A stretch of DNA of 64,000 nucleotides from Granulicella mallensis MP5ACTX8 (GCF_000178955.2 NC_016631.1:2728001-2792000); one strand, 5' to 3'; positions 37,000 to 47,390 are shown, counted from the first letter of the stretch. Translations and numbers: made by a program. Notes: a model not told the origin generated them from the sequence alone.

Positions 37000-39900
37000 A
37001 GAAGGTGATGCGACCTGAGAACTGGAATCTACGATTTCCGCTAAAGCTGGTTAGTTCACCGAAAGCCGATGAGGTTGCTGCCTTTGTTACCGATACGGTC
37101 TCGGTCTGATTGGAAGGGAATGCAAAGGTGACTTTGTTTGTCACGTCGAAGCAGTCTGCTCTGAAAATAAACTTGACCCGTTCCGGAGTGATATTGAAGC
37201 TGCGTTGCAAGGCTGCATCCAGGTTGTAGTGACTTGGTGTCCATAGGTTGAGTGAGCTGCGTGGAGAGCTACCTATCTTTGTAATAGGAACAGCATTCGA
37301 TGGAGCTCCTGCCGGCAGAGCGAAGGTTTGCAGAGGAGCAAAGGCAGTAGGGTCGAGATACTGTGTTGTGGCGAAGTTCGCATAGGTCACGCCTTTTCCG
37401 CCATACCCGCCGTGGATGCGGATCGAGTCGCGGGTCCGCCCGGGCGCAAGATCGGGCATGCAGGTTCCTCCCGATGGATTCGTGCATCCTGATCCCACGA
37501 CGAGAAGAGGGTTTCCAGAGGTATAGCTGAAGATTCCAGCTATTTGCCAACCTCCAGCCAGATTGCGGAGAGCCCAGTTATCCCCGCCAATTTTGTTTTT
37601 GCCGAAGGGAGACTTAGCCAGTCCATAGGCATTTAGATTTTGAGGAACGTCGGTAATGACCAGGTCACGGTCGGCACGATTCTTGCCTGCTATGGCAACG
37701 CCATTGGAAGACGCTGATGCCGGTACGGCGAAGGCGCTGCGCGTTGTGCCGTCGTCGCCGATATTACGGGAGTAGGTGTAGTTGAGGGTGAACGTGACAC
37801 CCTTGAACTCTCGCTGTTTGAGCGTGAGCTGAAAGGCGTTATAGCTAAGGTTGGCCACGTTATCCCATTCCGGACTAGGTGGGCTGGAGTACTGCGGATA
37901 AGGCCGCAACATACGGCCGATCGTTGCATTTGAGTTCGCGCTGCCGGACTGTGTCTGCGCGTAGTTGACATACGGCACCTTTACGGATGGATCTGCGGCT
38001 TCGGCAATTGCAATGTTCGCCGGAGTCGCAGGGGCATTGAGGATGTTGGTGGCTCCATCGGTAGCGAGTACGGAACCCAGCGTGGCAAGGTACTTGGGAT
38101 CAAGCTGCCCTGACCAGAATCCTGCAATGCCAGCCCCTCCGACAAAGTGTGATTCGCTTCCCGAGTAGCCCAGCGTGACTGTCATATCTTTCGTCAGGAC
38201 TTTCTGCATCGCGAAGTTATAGAAGATGAACTCCGGCGCGCGACCAGAGAGATAAGGATCTGCATAGGCGGGAGCGCCTCCTGCTGTTACGTAACTCCCA
38301 GCTCCGTTTACGTAGTTTCCGATGCCCAGTACGAGAGAGGATGCACTCGGTCCTGTCGGAGCTGGAATTGCGTAGCCCGGCCCGCCGAAGTTCGTGTTCG
38401 CCACACCCGCTGCCGTAAAGGCAGCGCTGTTGTTGAGGTAGTACGAGGGTCCGGCGGCCACTCCTGTACTAACTGCGGGGGGGAGAATAATGCTGGATCC
38501 AAAACCGCTTTGTCCGGTTCCGGAGGCATCACCAGCGCGGCCTCCGACTCCTCCCGCACGTGAGTATGCAATTGCGAAACCTGCGCGGAAAACCGTCTTC
38601 GGATCGGGAGAGAATTCAGCACCAAGGCGTGGTCCCCAGTTCTTCCAGTAGGTCTGCACCGGAGTCCTGCATTCGCAACTGATATCCGAGCCGCGGAAGC
38701 CGGCGTACTGCAGCTCTCCTGCTGTACCTGTCTGGGGATTGTTTATGTTGGGATTGAAGAAGGCGAACCGGTCCTGAGCTTCATGAAAAGGCGGCAGGTA
38801 GTCCCAGCGCAAGCCAAGATTGAGGGTCAGGTTGGGAAGGATCTTCCAGTCATCCTGAAAGTAAGGAGAGATCGGACGGAACCGGCCTCCTGTTTCGTTG
38901 AAGAGAGGGACTGAGGTTGCACCACTATTTACAGCACCTAGAAGGAAGCTGGCATAGGAATATCCCGTAGCCGTACTGCTCAGACTGGTTCCGACGTAGT
39001 TTGCGGTCGAGGTTCCTGCGAAGGCCTGGGTATAGATGCCTGAGGGGCTGCTCTGCGACGTTGCATTGTCCTGCAGCCACTGCATCTGGATGCCAAAGGT
39101 CATGTTGTGCTGGCCCTTGTTCCATTGAAAGTTGTCGACAATCGTATAGGCGTTAGGCACGGTATTGTGAGTCGCATCGGACGCACCCGCTTCTGTCCAT
39201 GACGATTGTGCGGTAGCAAAGGCTGTGGTTGCGCCGAAGGTTGTACCGGGGAAGTTACCCGAGGATTGTCCGGGAGGCAAGCCTCCAATGCCCAGGTCAG
39301 GACCTGCACGGTAAGGGGCCAGTCCATCTGTGGGGGCTATCACCGGTTGAGGGAACCGGGTGAAGCCATATTTGAACTGGTTCACCATGCGCGACGTAAC
39401 GGCGAAGGAGTGTTCGAAGATCAACATGGTAGGCGAAATAGAGGAGCTGTCAGCAGCCGCATAGGGAACAGGGAGGTTCGCGCCATAACCTACAGTCTGC
39501 CGAACACCATGCGAGTACACGAAAGAAAAGCGTTGCGACGAAGTCAGATCGTAATCGATTTTGAATACCAGTTCATGGTTGTCGAATCCGGAGAGACCGC
39601 CTTCCAAGAAGTTATTTGCAATACCCGGCAAGTTGGGGTCGGGCATATATTGCTGCTCGTTGAGTGAGATGGGAGAGAGATAACTGGTTGGGATGACATT
39701 CGCGGTTGGAACGCCGTTCTTCAGGCCCATGAAGGGTTGACGGGTGCACTTGCTTCCCACGCAGGAGTTACTCAGCGGGTTATAGATATAGGTTCCTGTA
39801 CCGAGTTCGGTAAAGTCGCCTGTTTTCATCAAGGCCGTTGGAATGGTGAACACGCTTGGGTTGACGCCGATGCGGCCATGGAACTTATCGTAGTTTGCAA

Positions 39901-40897
39901 AGAAGAATCCTTTGTGGCGGGTGAAGGGAATGGGGCCTCCAACAGCGGCGGAAAGCTCATTCTGGTGTTCGATATTCTTGCCTGCGGGAACGGTTGTAAT
40001 TTTGCCGTTGACCACTGCGCTCGTTGTCGCCTGGTTTCCCGCAAAACCCCAGGTGTCGAAGATGGTATTGCGGATGAGGTCGACAATCTGTCCGTGATAC
40101 TTATTGCCACCCGATTTAATGGTGAAGCCGATTGCGCCCGCGCCCTGGTACTCCGCCGAGGGACCACTCGATATGATCTGCAACTGATCCACCGATTCGA
40201 CAGGTACGCCATTGGCCACAACGCGATTGTCTCCTTGCTGATTCGAAGTGGTAGTGGGTATGCCATCCATGTAGACCTCAGCGAGGTAGTTGCCCGTGCC
40301 GGAGAAGATAGGCGCGCGCGCACCGCCCTGCGCTCCGACAGCGAGAGTGGCAAACCCTGTGGGATCGCGTTGCTGGTTATTCATGATCAAGGGCAGTGAC
40401 TCGTAGGTCTCATTGGTGATCACTGCTTCAACAGCCGCATCCGTGGTCTGTAGCTGCGGCGGAGCTTCCGTTACGGTGACGTCCTGCTGCGAAGAACCCA
40501 CATTCAGCTTCGCGTTGAAGCCGGTTACGGTCAGTCCATTTACTTCAATGTTTTTCTGTGTGAGGGTTTCAAATCCTGCTGCCTTCACCGTAATGGTGTA
40601 AATGCCTGGAATCAAGGGAGTGATGCTGTATAGGCCGGCTCCGGAACTTACGCGTGTCGTACCGACGCCGCTCGCTTGATCGGTTGCTGTAACGGTCACG
40701 TGAGGAATCACCGCTCCGGTTGTATCTGTGATCGTTCCTTCCAGAGCTCCTTGTCCACCGGTCTGCGCCAGTGCGCTATGTCCGTCGATCAAGAACGGTG
40801 CCAGCAGAAACAGTAGTGTCAGGCTGACTGCATATTTTGCAATCGCCTTCAAAAGCTCTTCGCTGGCGTACGTTTTCTTCGTATTCCTATGCTGCAT
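36998..40897 (-). CDS. Oar-like TonB-dependent receptor of the pectin locus
   Basis: 1299 residues: an N-terminal leader with a hydrophobic segment (AKYAVSLTLLFLLAPFLIDG), carboxypeptidase-regulatory domain (GALEGTITDTTGAVIPHVTV), plug (DVTVTEAPPQLQTTDAAVEA) and beta-barrel ending RRFQFSGRITF. It differs clearly from the two paralogs at 7.4 and 22.4 kb. ATG 40897 is chosen because GGAGG lies just upstream; an open frame to 40984 has no such site. A palindromic operator-like repeat (41011-41032) lies upstream. Its place between PL4 and GH2 genes suggests RG-I oligosaccharides as ligand. Confidence 0.92.
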   Translation of the reverse strand: MQHRNTKKTYASEELLKAIAKYAVSLTLLFLLAPFLIDGHSALAQTGGQGALEGTITDTTGAVIPHVTVTATDQASGVGTTRVSSGAGLYSITPLIPGIYTITVKAAGFETLTQKNIEVNGLTVTGFNAKLNVGSSQQDVTVTEAPPQLQTTDAAVEAVITNETYESLPLIMNNQQRDPTGFATLAVGAQGGARAPIFSGTGNYLAEVYMDGIPTTTSNQQGDNRVVANGVPVESVDQLQIISSGPSAEYQGAGAIGFTIKSGGNKYHGQIVDLIRNTIFDTWGFAGNQATTSAVVNGKITTVPAGKNIEHQNELSAAVGGPIPFTRHKGFFFANYDKFHGRIGVNPSVFTIPTALMKTGDFTELGTGTYIYNPLSNSCVGSKCTRQPFMGLKNGVPTANVIPTSYLSPISLNEQQYMPDPNLPGIANNFLEGGLSGFDNHELVFKIDYDLTSSQRFSFVYSHGVRQTVGYGANLPVPYAAADSSSISPTMLIFEHSFAVTSRMVNQFKYGFTRFPQPVIAPTDGLAPYRAGPDLGIGGLPPGQSSGNFPGTTFGATTAFATAQSSWTEAGASDATHNTVPNAYTIVDNFQWNKGQHNMTFGIQMQWLQDNATSQSSPSGIYTQAFAGTSTANYVGTSLSSTATGYSYASFLLGAVNSGATSVPLFNETGGRFRPISPYFQDDWKILPNLTLNLGLRWDYLPPFHEAQDRFAFFNPNINNPQTGTAGELQYAGFRGSDISCECRTPVQTYWKNWGPRLGAEFSPDPKTVFRAGFAIAYSRAGGVGGRAGDASGTGQSGFGSSIILPPAVSTGVAAGPSYYLNNSAAFTAAGVANTNFGGPGYAIPAPTGPSASSLVLGIGNYVNGAGSYVTAGGAPAYADPYLSGRAPEFIFYNFAMQKVLTKDMTVTLGYSGSESHFVGGAGIAGFWSGQLDPKYLATLGSVLATDGATNILNAPATPANIAIAEAADPSVKVPYVNYAQTQSGSANSNATIGRMLRPYPQYSSPPSPEWDNVANLSYNAFQLTLKQREFKGVTFTLNYTYSRNIGDDGTTRSAFAVPASASSNGVAIAGKNRADRDLVITDVPQNLNAYGLAKSPFGKNKIGGDNWALRNLAGGWQIAGIFSYTSGNPLLVVGSGCTNPSGGTCMPDLAPGRTRDSIRIHGGYGGKGVTYANFATTQYLDPTAFAPLQTFALPAGAPSNAVPITKIGSSPRSSLNLWTPSHYNLDAALQRSFNITPERVKFIFRADCFDVTNKVTFAFPSNQTETVSVTKAATSSAFGELTSFSGNRRFQFSGRITF

Positions 40898-41010
40898 ACC
40901 GCCTCCAAAAGTTGTTCTTTTGTTCCCACAATCCAATGCGGCGTTTGAAGCCGTTGCAGAGTGGGTTGTTCGAGCGGCGATCATTTAAGCAGCCATGAAT
41001 CGTTTGTGTC

Positions 41011-41032
41011 AATGGGAAAATAGTTTCCCATT
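41011..41032. promoter_or_regulatory. AATGGGAAA/TTTCCCATT operator-like palindrome
   Basis: Perfect nine-base arms around ATAG, 114 bases upstream of the pectin receptor start. A shorter related palindrome (GGGAA-ATAA-TTCCC) occurs at 43743-43756, suggesting a common regulator for the locus. Confidence 0.55.
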
Positions 41033-41157
41033 AGGCAATATACGCAATGAGCCTTGCTTGACTTCGAACTTTTGCGCATAGGAATACGGCGGGGCATGTA
41101 AGCCGCCGTGAGCGAGGTTGGAGCGAATTTGTTCGATCGTTCGGACTGCCCGCGCGA

Positions 41158-43647
41158 TCAAAAAGAACGAATAAAAGAGGCTGGTTTGATGGGTATGGCT
41201 TTGAGTAAAGTGGTGCCGTTCGTGAGGCCCGGAGCCGAGGCTGTTACTTGAATCGTTCCTTTAGCTGCAGTGGCACGAACGAGAACAACGGCTCTCCCTT
41301 GATAAGCGTGGCGTTGAGGAATCTGAAACGAATCATGATCGGCGTTGCTGCCATTGTCGACGGCGACAATCGTTCCAGGTCCGCTCACTGAAAAATGAAT
41401 GAGTGTGGACGCGTCCGGTACTTTATTTCCGTTCCGATCGCCCAGAGAGGCTTCAACATAGACGAGATCCTCCGTCCCTGCGGAGACTGTGTTCCGTTCT
41501 GGAGATAAAACAAGATGTGTGGCCTCGCCTGCCGTGTGTAATTCATCTTCGGCAACTTGCTGGCCGTGGTTGTAGGCGACAGCCTTCAAAGTCCCTGGGG
41601 CATACGCGACCTTCCAGATAAGTGCGGAGGCATCGGGATGCAATTGTTGCTTCCCGAGTGAGACCCCATTGAGGAAGAGCTCAACCTCTTCGCAGTTGGT
41701 ATAGACTTCGACCGATTCGTCATGTGGTGCTGGATTCTGTGGTGTCCAGTCGAGAAAAAGAGACTGTCGGAATCGGAGCGGCGCCGACTCGTAGCCCGGG
41801 TCGCCTGATAAATGTTCGGTGGGCGCGATACGGCGAGCCATGTGGACATTGGGCTGCGATGCCCACCAGCTCTGACGCTCAAAGGCACGGGCACGCGGAT
41901 AGGCAGTGCGATCCAGAAGACCGGAACCATTGCCGATAAGGGGCCAGTCGCCGCCTTCACGAGCTTCGCCGAGATAGTCGATACCTGTCCAAAGAAATTG
42001 GCCTGAGTAGGGTGGATGATCACGAAGCGCGAGCCAGATGTCGCGATCATGGCCGTTTTCCGTGCCGACGATCTTGCGTGTGGGCTTCGCTTCGTGCGCG
42101 GCCAGAATCTCTTTTTCGCGATAGTTCTGCCCGACGACATCGAGCAGATCCGCAAGGCCATTGTCATAGTCATGGCTTACGTTAGGGCGAAATAGTGCCT
42201 GCGTGACGGGGCGCGTCGGATCGTTCTCATGAAAGGTAGCCACGAGAGAGGAAAGAATCTTGTGGGCCAACTCTTCGTGAGGCGTGTCATGAATCTCATT
42301 CCCGGCGCTGTAGAGGATGATGCTGGGATGATTGCGGTCGCGACGGACGGCGTCACGCGTGTCTCGCAGAGACCACTCCTGGAAGAAGAGGTGGTAGTCG
42401 TAGGGATTCTTGCCGACAGTCCAGGCATCGAACATCTCATCCATCACGAGAAAGCCGAGACGATCGCAGAGGTCGAGGAACTCAGGTGATTGAGGATTAT
42501 GTGCGGTGCGAATGGCATTGACGCCAAGCGCGCGCAATGCGAGCAGGCGATGCTCATAGACTGCGGTCGGCACAGCGATACCGACAGCTCCACCATCGAT
42601 ATGGAGCGCTGCTCCTTTCAGCTTGAAATTGCGGCCGTTGAGCCAGAAGCCGGTATCGGCGTCGAAGTGAAATTCTCGAATGCCGAACTGCTGTTGTTCG
42701 TCATCGGTAATTGTGCCACCGGATTTTACCTGCACAATGGCGCGATATAACTGCGGATTGTCGATGTCCCACAACGTTGGTTTCGCGAGATTGATGTCGG
42801 CGTTGAACTGTGCGGTGCCGCCCTTGGCGATATTTTGCGCAGGCACGTTCTGCATGGCGGCTGTACGGCCATCAGGGCCGATGAGTGAGATTGTTAGTGC
42901 TGTATTTCTCTCTGGGGAGCCTTCATTCACAACTGTGCTCTGCACATGAACAATAGCTTTGTCGGCAGTGATGGTGGGTGTAGTAACGAAGACACTCCAG
43001 GGATCGAGATGAAGATCCTCTGTCGACACAAGACGTACGGAGCGATAGATGCCTGCGCCTTCGTACCAGCGTGAAGCGGGCTGTTGCGCGTTATCGCAAC
43101 GAACTGCGAGCACGTTATGAGCTCTGAGCCCAAACCGGAGGTGGCCTGTGAGCTCATAGAGAAGACTGACCGTACCATTTGGGCGATGTCCTAGGTGAAA
43201 TCCATTAATCCAGACGTCGCTATTAGCCATCACTCCATCGAAGACGATGTAGAGGTGGCGATGCGAGTCCTGCTGTGGGAGCGCAAATTCCTTGCGATAC
43301 CAGCCGATGCCGTTGGGGAAGTAGCCTCCTCCCTGTCCGGTCAGACTGGATTTGGCGACCGGACCTGCAATGCTCCAGTCATGTGGAACGCTGAGCGACC
43401 GCCACTTGCTGTCATCAAAGCCAGGTTCTTCGGCATGGTCCGCATCGCTCTGCAGAAATCTCCATGCGTCGTTGAAGTTGCGTACCTGCCTGGTCGAGCT
43501 CAGGATCGGACTCTTCGACTTGGTGCCGGATGCAGCACGAGCTGCCGGTACCAGAGTCGGCATGAAAAATACGAAGGACGCCGCAAGGGCAAGACCGGTA
43601 GTGCGCCGGCATCGATTGCCGAATGAGAGACGAAGCGGGGCGATCAA
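41158..43647 (-). CDS. Glycoside hydrolase family 2 (beta-galactosidase type)
   Basis: 829 residues from TTG 43647, chosen because GGAG lies eight bases upstream and a proper signal peptide follows (TTGLALAASFVFFMPTLVPA); ATG 43722 would add 25 residues before the signal. Domains in order: GH2 jelly roll (WRFLQSDADHAEEPGFDDSK, VPHDWSI), Ig-like domain, TIM barrel, then DUF4982- and Ig-like C-terminal domains. The acid/base Glu451 (YSAGNEIHD) and nucleophile Glu530 (IVGTENG) are present. It probably removes beta-linked galactose from RG-I side chains after export to the periplasm. Confidence 0.9.
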   Translation of the reverse strand: MIAPLRLSFGNRCRRTTGLALAASFVFFMPTLVPAARAASGTKSKSPILSSTRQVRNFNDAWRFLQSDADHAEEPGFDDSKWRSLSVPHDWSIAGPVAKSSLTGQGGGYFPNGIGWYRKEFALPQQDSHRHLYIVFDGVMANSDVWINGFHLGHRPNGTVSLLYELTGHLRFGLRAHNVLAVRCDNAQQPASRWYEGAGIYRSVRLVSTEDLHLDPWSVFVTTPTITADKAIVHVQSTVVNEGSPERNTALTISLIGPDGRTAAMQNVPAQNIAKGGTAQFNADINLAKPTLWDIDNPQLYRAIVQVKSGGTITDDEQQQFGIREFHFDADTGFWLNGRNFKLKGAALHIDGGAVGIAVPTAVYEHRLLALRALGVNAIRTAHNPQSPEFLDLCDRLGFLVMDEMFDAWTVGKNPYDYHLFFQEWSLRDTRDAVRRDRNHPSIILYSAGNEIHDTPHEELAHKILSSLVATFHENDPTRPVTQALFRPNVSHDYDNGLADLLDVVGQNYREKEILAAHEAKPTRKIVGTENGHDRDIWLALRDHPPYSGQFLWTGIDYLGEAREGGDWPLIGNGSGLLDRTAYPRARAFERQSWWASQPNVHMARRIAPTEHLSGDPGYESAPLRFRQSLFLDWTPQNPAPHDESVEVYTNCEEVELFLNGVSLGKQQLHPDASALIWKVAYAPGTLKAVAYNHGQQVAEDELHTAGEATHLVLSPERNTVSAGTEDLVYVEASLGDRNGNKVPDASTLIHFSVSGPGTIVAVDNGSNADHDSFQIPQRHAYQGRAVVLVRATAAKGTIQVTASAPGLTNGTTLLKAIPIKPASFIRSF

Positions 43648-43742
43648 GGGGCAGACTCCGATAACAGGGGATTCACGAAACCCGATGGAACCTGTGCTCA
43701 GCGTTTCGATGCCGACGATCATACCCTTTCGGCAGTTTGGTA

Positions 43743-43756
43743 GGGAAATAATTCCC
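43743..43756. promoter_or_regulatory. Second copy of the GGGAA/TTCCC operator-like motif
   Basis: GGGAA, spacer ATAA, TTCCC. It lies between the two divergent GH2 genes, about 95 bases upstream of the minus-strand start, and has the same ATAR spacer as the palindrome at 41011-41032. Confidence 0.45.
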
Positions 43757-43916
43757 CAGATGCATTACACCTGCCGTCCTGATCGTTGTTTGGGGGAGGG
43801 AATGATTCGATATATTCCTATTGAAAAAATTCCTGTACTACAATGATCAGCGTAATGCGGGAGCGTGTTTGTGGTTCGCCACGACGGCTTCTGATTCCGA
43901 AAGCACCGGGGAACCC

Positions 43917-46553
43917 ATGTCTAATACCTCTTCCCGCCGTGAATTTCTTGCTGCCGCGGCTGTAGCCGCTGCGGGATTGCCTGCCATTCTTTGTTCCGGC
44001 CTCCCTGTCTTTGCTGCCACGGAACAGGCTCAGACGTACAATCCACCGTCCTCTCCCCGAGAGAAGTTGGACTTCAATCTCGATTGGCGCTTTCTTCGTG
44101 AGGATGCGGTGGGCGCCGAGGCTCCGCAGTTCGACGATGGGCACTGGGCCACGGTGAGTACGCCACATACGTTCAATGATGTCGATTCCTTTCGAACGAT
44201 CATCTCCCACAGCGGTGGCGATCGAGGCCCCTACAAAGGGCTCTCGTGGTACCGCAAGTACTTTAAACTTCCGGCGAGTCTAGCGGGTAGCAGAATCTTT
44301 CTTGAGTTCGAAGGGATGCGCCAGGCCTCCGATATCTTCCTTAATGGAAAGGCTGTTGGCCTCTATGAGAATGGGATTACCGCTTATGGGATCGACATCT
44401 CCGATGCCGTGAGGTTTGGCGCGCAGGAGAATGTGCTGGCCATAAAGGTCGACAACCGGACGAACTATCCGGAGCGCGCGACGGGCACCACATTTCAATG
44501 GAACGCCAACGACTTTAACCCGGATTATGGCGGTATCAATCGCCATGTGTGGCTGCATGTGACAGGGAAGATCTACCAGACATTGCCGTTGTACTACGGG
44601 CTTGCGACTACCGGCGTGTATGTGTATTCGGGGAACTTCGATATTGCGAAGATGCTCGCCGATGTGACGGTGGAGTCGCAGGTGAAGAATGCCTCAGGAG
44701 ACCGCGCCACGGTCGAGTTATCTGCTGTGGTCGTAGATGCAAGTGGACGGCTGATCGCACAACTCGATGGCAATTCGGTTGACATGGTCGAAGGAGAGAA
44801 GACCGTCATCACTGCAAGTGGTGGTTTGAAGAATGCACGATTTTGGAGCGTGGAAGATCCCTATCTGTATGACGTCTACACCGTTTTAAAGGTCGATGGA
44901 AAAGTCGTGGATGTGGAGAGGACTACGACGGGATTCCGCAAGGCTGAGTTTAGGGGTGGTGCTGGAACCGGCGGAGTCTACCTGAACGACAAGTTCGTTT
45001 ATCTGAAGGGCTTTGCGCAGCGTGCGAGCGATGAGTGGGCTAGTCTGGGGCAGGCTTATCCGGATTGGATGCACGACTTCACCGCCAATATGATCCGTGC
45101 CTGCCATGGCAATTACATTCGCTGGATGCATGTGTCTCCTCAGAAGGTAGATGCGGATGCGATGGCGCGCTATGGCGTGATCCAGGTTTGTCCAGCGGGA
45201 GATAAAGAGGCCGATACGCAGGGTCGCCGCTGGGAGCAGCGTCTTGAGGTGATGCGCGCTTCAATGATCTACTTCCGCAACAATCCGAGCATCCTGTTTT
45301 GGGAGGCGGGTAACACCGTAGTCACCACAGAGCACATGCAGCAGATGGTTGCGCTGCGTAAGCAATGGGATCCCGAAGGGGAACGTGTCATCGGTGCCCG
45401 CGGCAATAGTGACGATGCGGCCAATAGCGCGATTTCACCCATTGCGGAATATTTTGGCGTCATGCTGGGGCAAGATCCAAAGACGGACCAGCTAGAAGGG
45501 AAGAGTGCGATATTTCGGGGATATAGTGCCGATCGTCGTGACCGCGGCCCCATCATCGAGACCGAAGATTTCCGGGATGAAGGCGCACGACGCTTCTGGG
45601 ACAATGACTCTCCACCGTACTTTGGCTTTAAGAAAGGGCCAGAGGATACGTACGAATACACCTCGGAGAGCTTTGCGCTGGCTGGCATTAAGCGCTACTG
45701 GGCGTATTGGCAGAATCGCATCTCGAATACTGACCCGGCACATTCGAAGTGGTCGGGATATGCCTCAATTTATTTCTCCGATTCGAATGCGGATGGACGG
45801 CAGAATTCAAGCGAGGTCGCTCGCGTCAGCGGCAAGGTCGATGCTGTGCGTCTGCCGAAGGAGATCTATTATGCGCATCGCGTAATGCAGAGCGAGAGCA
45901 AGGATCTTCATATCCTCGGACACTGGAGTTATCCAGTAGGGGCACAGGCAAAGAAGACGGTGAAGACGATCTACGTCGTAGCGAATGTGGAATCCGTGGA
46001 GCTGTTCCTCAACGGGAAATCCATTGGCACAAATAATAAGCCGGACGATGGATATGTCTTTGCGTTTCCTGCTGTCGAGTTTGCTCCGGGAAGTCTGAAG
46101 GCGATAGGCCGTATCCGTGGCAAGGCTGTGGTCGACCAGGAGTTGCTGACAGCTGGATCTCCTGCAGCGATACGGCTGACGCCCATCGTAGGTCCACAGG
46201 GACTTCAGGCCGATGGCCAGGACGTAGTCCTTGTCGATGTCGAGGTGGTAGACGTGCAGGGAAGGCGTGTGCCTACTGACGATGCCAGAGTTGATTTCAC
46301 TTTGACTGGGCCAGGGATATGGCGTGGTGGATACAACAGCGGTAAGACGGACTCGACCAATAACCTGTATTTGAACACGGAGTGTGGCATCAATCGTATT
46401 GCCGTGCGAGCTACGTTGTCTCCCGGCACTCTTACGATTATGGCCAAGCGCGACGGACTCAAGCCAGCACAGGTACAGATTATGGCCAAGCCTGTGAAGG
46501 TCGTGGATGGTATTGGAGACGGACAAATTCAGAGACTCATGCTGCCCTCATGA
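43917..46553 (+). CDS. Glycoside hydrolase family 2 protein with altered acid/base site
   Basis: 878 residues. A Tat signal (SSRREFLAAAAVAAAGLPAI) precedes a GH2 jelly roll (FLEFEGMRQASDIFLNGKAV), Ig-like domain, TIM barrel (LKGFAQRASDEWASLG) and C-terminal DUF4982/Ig-like domains (VESVELFLNGKSIG). The position of the acid/base Glu in the GNE motif is Thr467 (FWEAGNTVV); Glu463 lies four residues earlier and Glu in IIETEDFRD could be the nucleophile. It therefore belongs to a divergent GH2 subgroup of uncertain specificity. ATG 43917 gives the Tat signal. It is the first gene of a plus-strand series running to 53.7 kb. Confidence 0.85.
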   Translation: MSNTSSRREFLAAAAVAAAGLPAILCSGLPVFAATEQAQTYNPPSSPREKLDFNLDWRFLREDAVGAEAPQFDDGHWATVSTPHTFNDVDSFRTIISHSGGDRGPYKGLSWYRKYFKLPASLAGSRIFLEFEGMRQASDIFLNGKAVGLYENGITAYGIDISDAVRFGAQENVLAIKVDNRTNYPERATGTTFQWNANDFNPDYGGINRHVWLHVTGKIYQTLPLYYGLATTGVYVYSGNFDIAKMLADVTVESQVKNASGDRATVELSAVVVDASGRLIAQLDGNSVDMVEGEKTVITASGGLKNARFWSVEDPYLYDVYTVLKVDGKVVDVERTTTGFRKAEFRGGAGTGGVYLNDKFVYLKGFAQRASDEWASLGQAYPDWMHDFTANMIRACHGNYIRWMHVSPQKVDADAMARYGVIQVCPAGDKEADTQGRRWEQRLEVMRASMIYFRNNPSILFWEAGNTVVTTEHMQQMVALRKQWDPEGERVIGARGNSDDAANSAISPIAEYFGVMLGQDPKTDQLEGKSAIFRGYSADRRDRGPIIETEDFRDEGARRFWDNDSPPYFGFKKGPEDTYEYTSESFALAGIKRYWAYWQNRISNTDPAHSKWSGYASIYFSDSNADGRQNSSEVARVSGKVDAVRLPKEIYYAHRVMQSESKDLHILGHWSYPVGAQAKKTVKTIYVVANVESVELFLNGKSIGTNNKPDDGYVFAFPAVEFAPGSLKAIGRIRGKAVVDQELLTAGSPAAIRLTPIVGPQGLQADGQDVVLVDVEVVDVQGRRVPTDDARVDFTLTGPGIWRGGYNSGKTDSTNNLYLNTECGINRIAVRATLSPGTLTIMAKRDGLKPAQVQIMAKPVKVVDGIGDGQIQRLMLPS

Positions 46554-46622
46554 GACTCTTGGAGCATAACGGTTGTTGGAGCATCGTTCCCGATAACGAT
46601 GACATCCACGGAGGCATTTTCA

Positions 46623-47360
46623 GTGAGTATGGAGAAGATGAGGAGCTCTCTTCAGGGAAAGAGAGCGATCGTAACCGGAGCAAGTTCCGGAGCCGGCTGG
46701 GCGACCGTGAAAGCGTTAGCGGCCGAGGGCGTGAAGGTGATGGCGACAGCGAGGCGGGAAGGGCGATTGCAGGCACTCCAGGCTGAAGTCATAGAGGCAG
46801 GGGGACACTGTATTTATTCGGTGGGCGATGCAGGAGCTTCGGAGACCGCATCGGCAGTGTTGGATGCGACGCTTGAACACTTCGGTGGAGTGGATATCCT
46901 CATCAATAATGCGGGCCAGGGAAACTACAAGCCTTTAGTCGATACGTCCATCGAGGAGTACGACGAGCTGATGCAGAGCAACATGCGCAGCTCGTTTCTC
47001 TTTACTCGTGCGGTTGTTCCGCACTTCATTGCGCAGCGTTCCGGTGTTCTCGTCTTTGTGTCGTCGGTGGCCGGTCTTGCGGGGGCTGCGAATGAGGCTG
47101 TCTATAGTGCCAGTAAGTTTGCTCAGGTCGGTTTCGCGCAGTCGCTCGATCATGAACTTCGTCCCCATGGGATCAAGGTTTCCACGCTCTGTCCGGGAGG
47201 CATGAAGACGGAGTTTGCCGTAGGACGAGGCCGGCTGGTGACAGACGTGGAGAACTCACGCATGATGGAGCCTTCTGACTTTGCCGACTCCATTGTGTTT
47301 GTTTGCATGCAGCCAGCCAATGTACGTTTGCCGTTGCTGACCGTGCGTCACATGGGATAA
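46623..47360 (+). CDS. Short-chain dehydrogenase/reductase
   Basis: 245 residues, classical SDR: NAD(P)-binding TGASSGAG near the N-terminus, NNAG, catalytic Ser in VFVSSVAG, YSASK active-site Tyr/Lys and CPGGMKTEF. The Arg-rich loop TARREGR after beta-2 suggests NADP preference. GTG 46623 has GGAGG eight bases upstream; ATG 46599 is the alternative. It lies 69 bases after the GH2 gene and 30 before the CE12 gene, so it is part of the pectin operon, perhaps oxidising or reducing a released sugar (inference). It has no signal peptide and is cytoplasmic. Confidence 0.9.
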   Translation: MSMEKMRSSLQGKRAIVTGASSGAGWATVKALAAEGVKVMATARREGRLQALQAEVIEAGGHCIYSVGDAGASETASAVLDATLEHFGGVDILINNAGQGNYKPLVDTSIEEYDELMQSNMRSSFLFTRAVVPHFIAQRSGVLVFVSSVAGLAGAANEAVYSASKFAQVGFAQSLDHELRPHGIKVSTLCPGGMKTEFAVGRGRLVTDVENSRMMEPSDFADSIVFVCMQPANVRLPLLTVRHMG

Positions 47361-47390
47361 GACTCTCAATTTGTACTTCCGGAGAATTCG

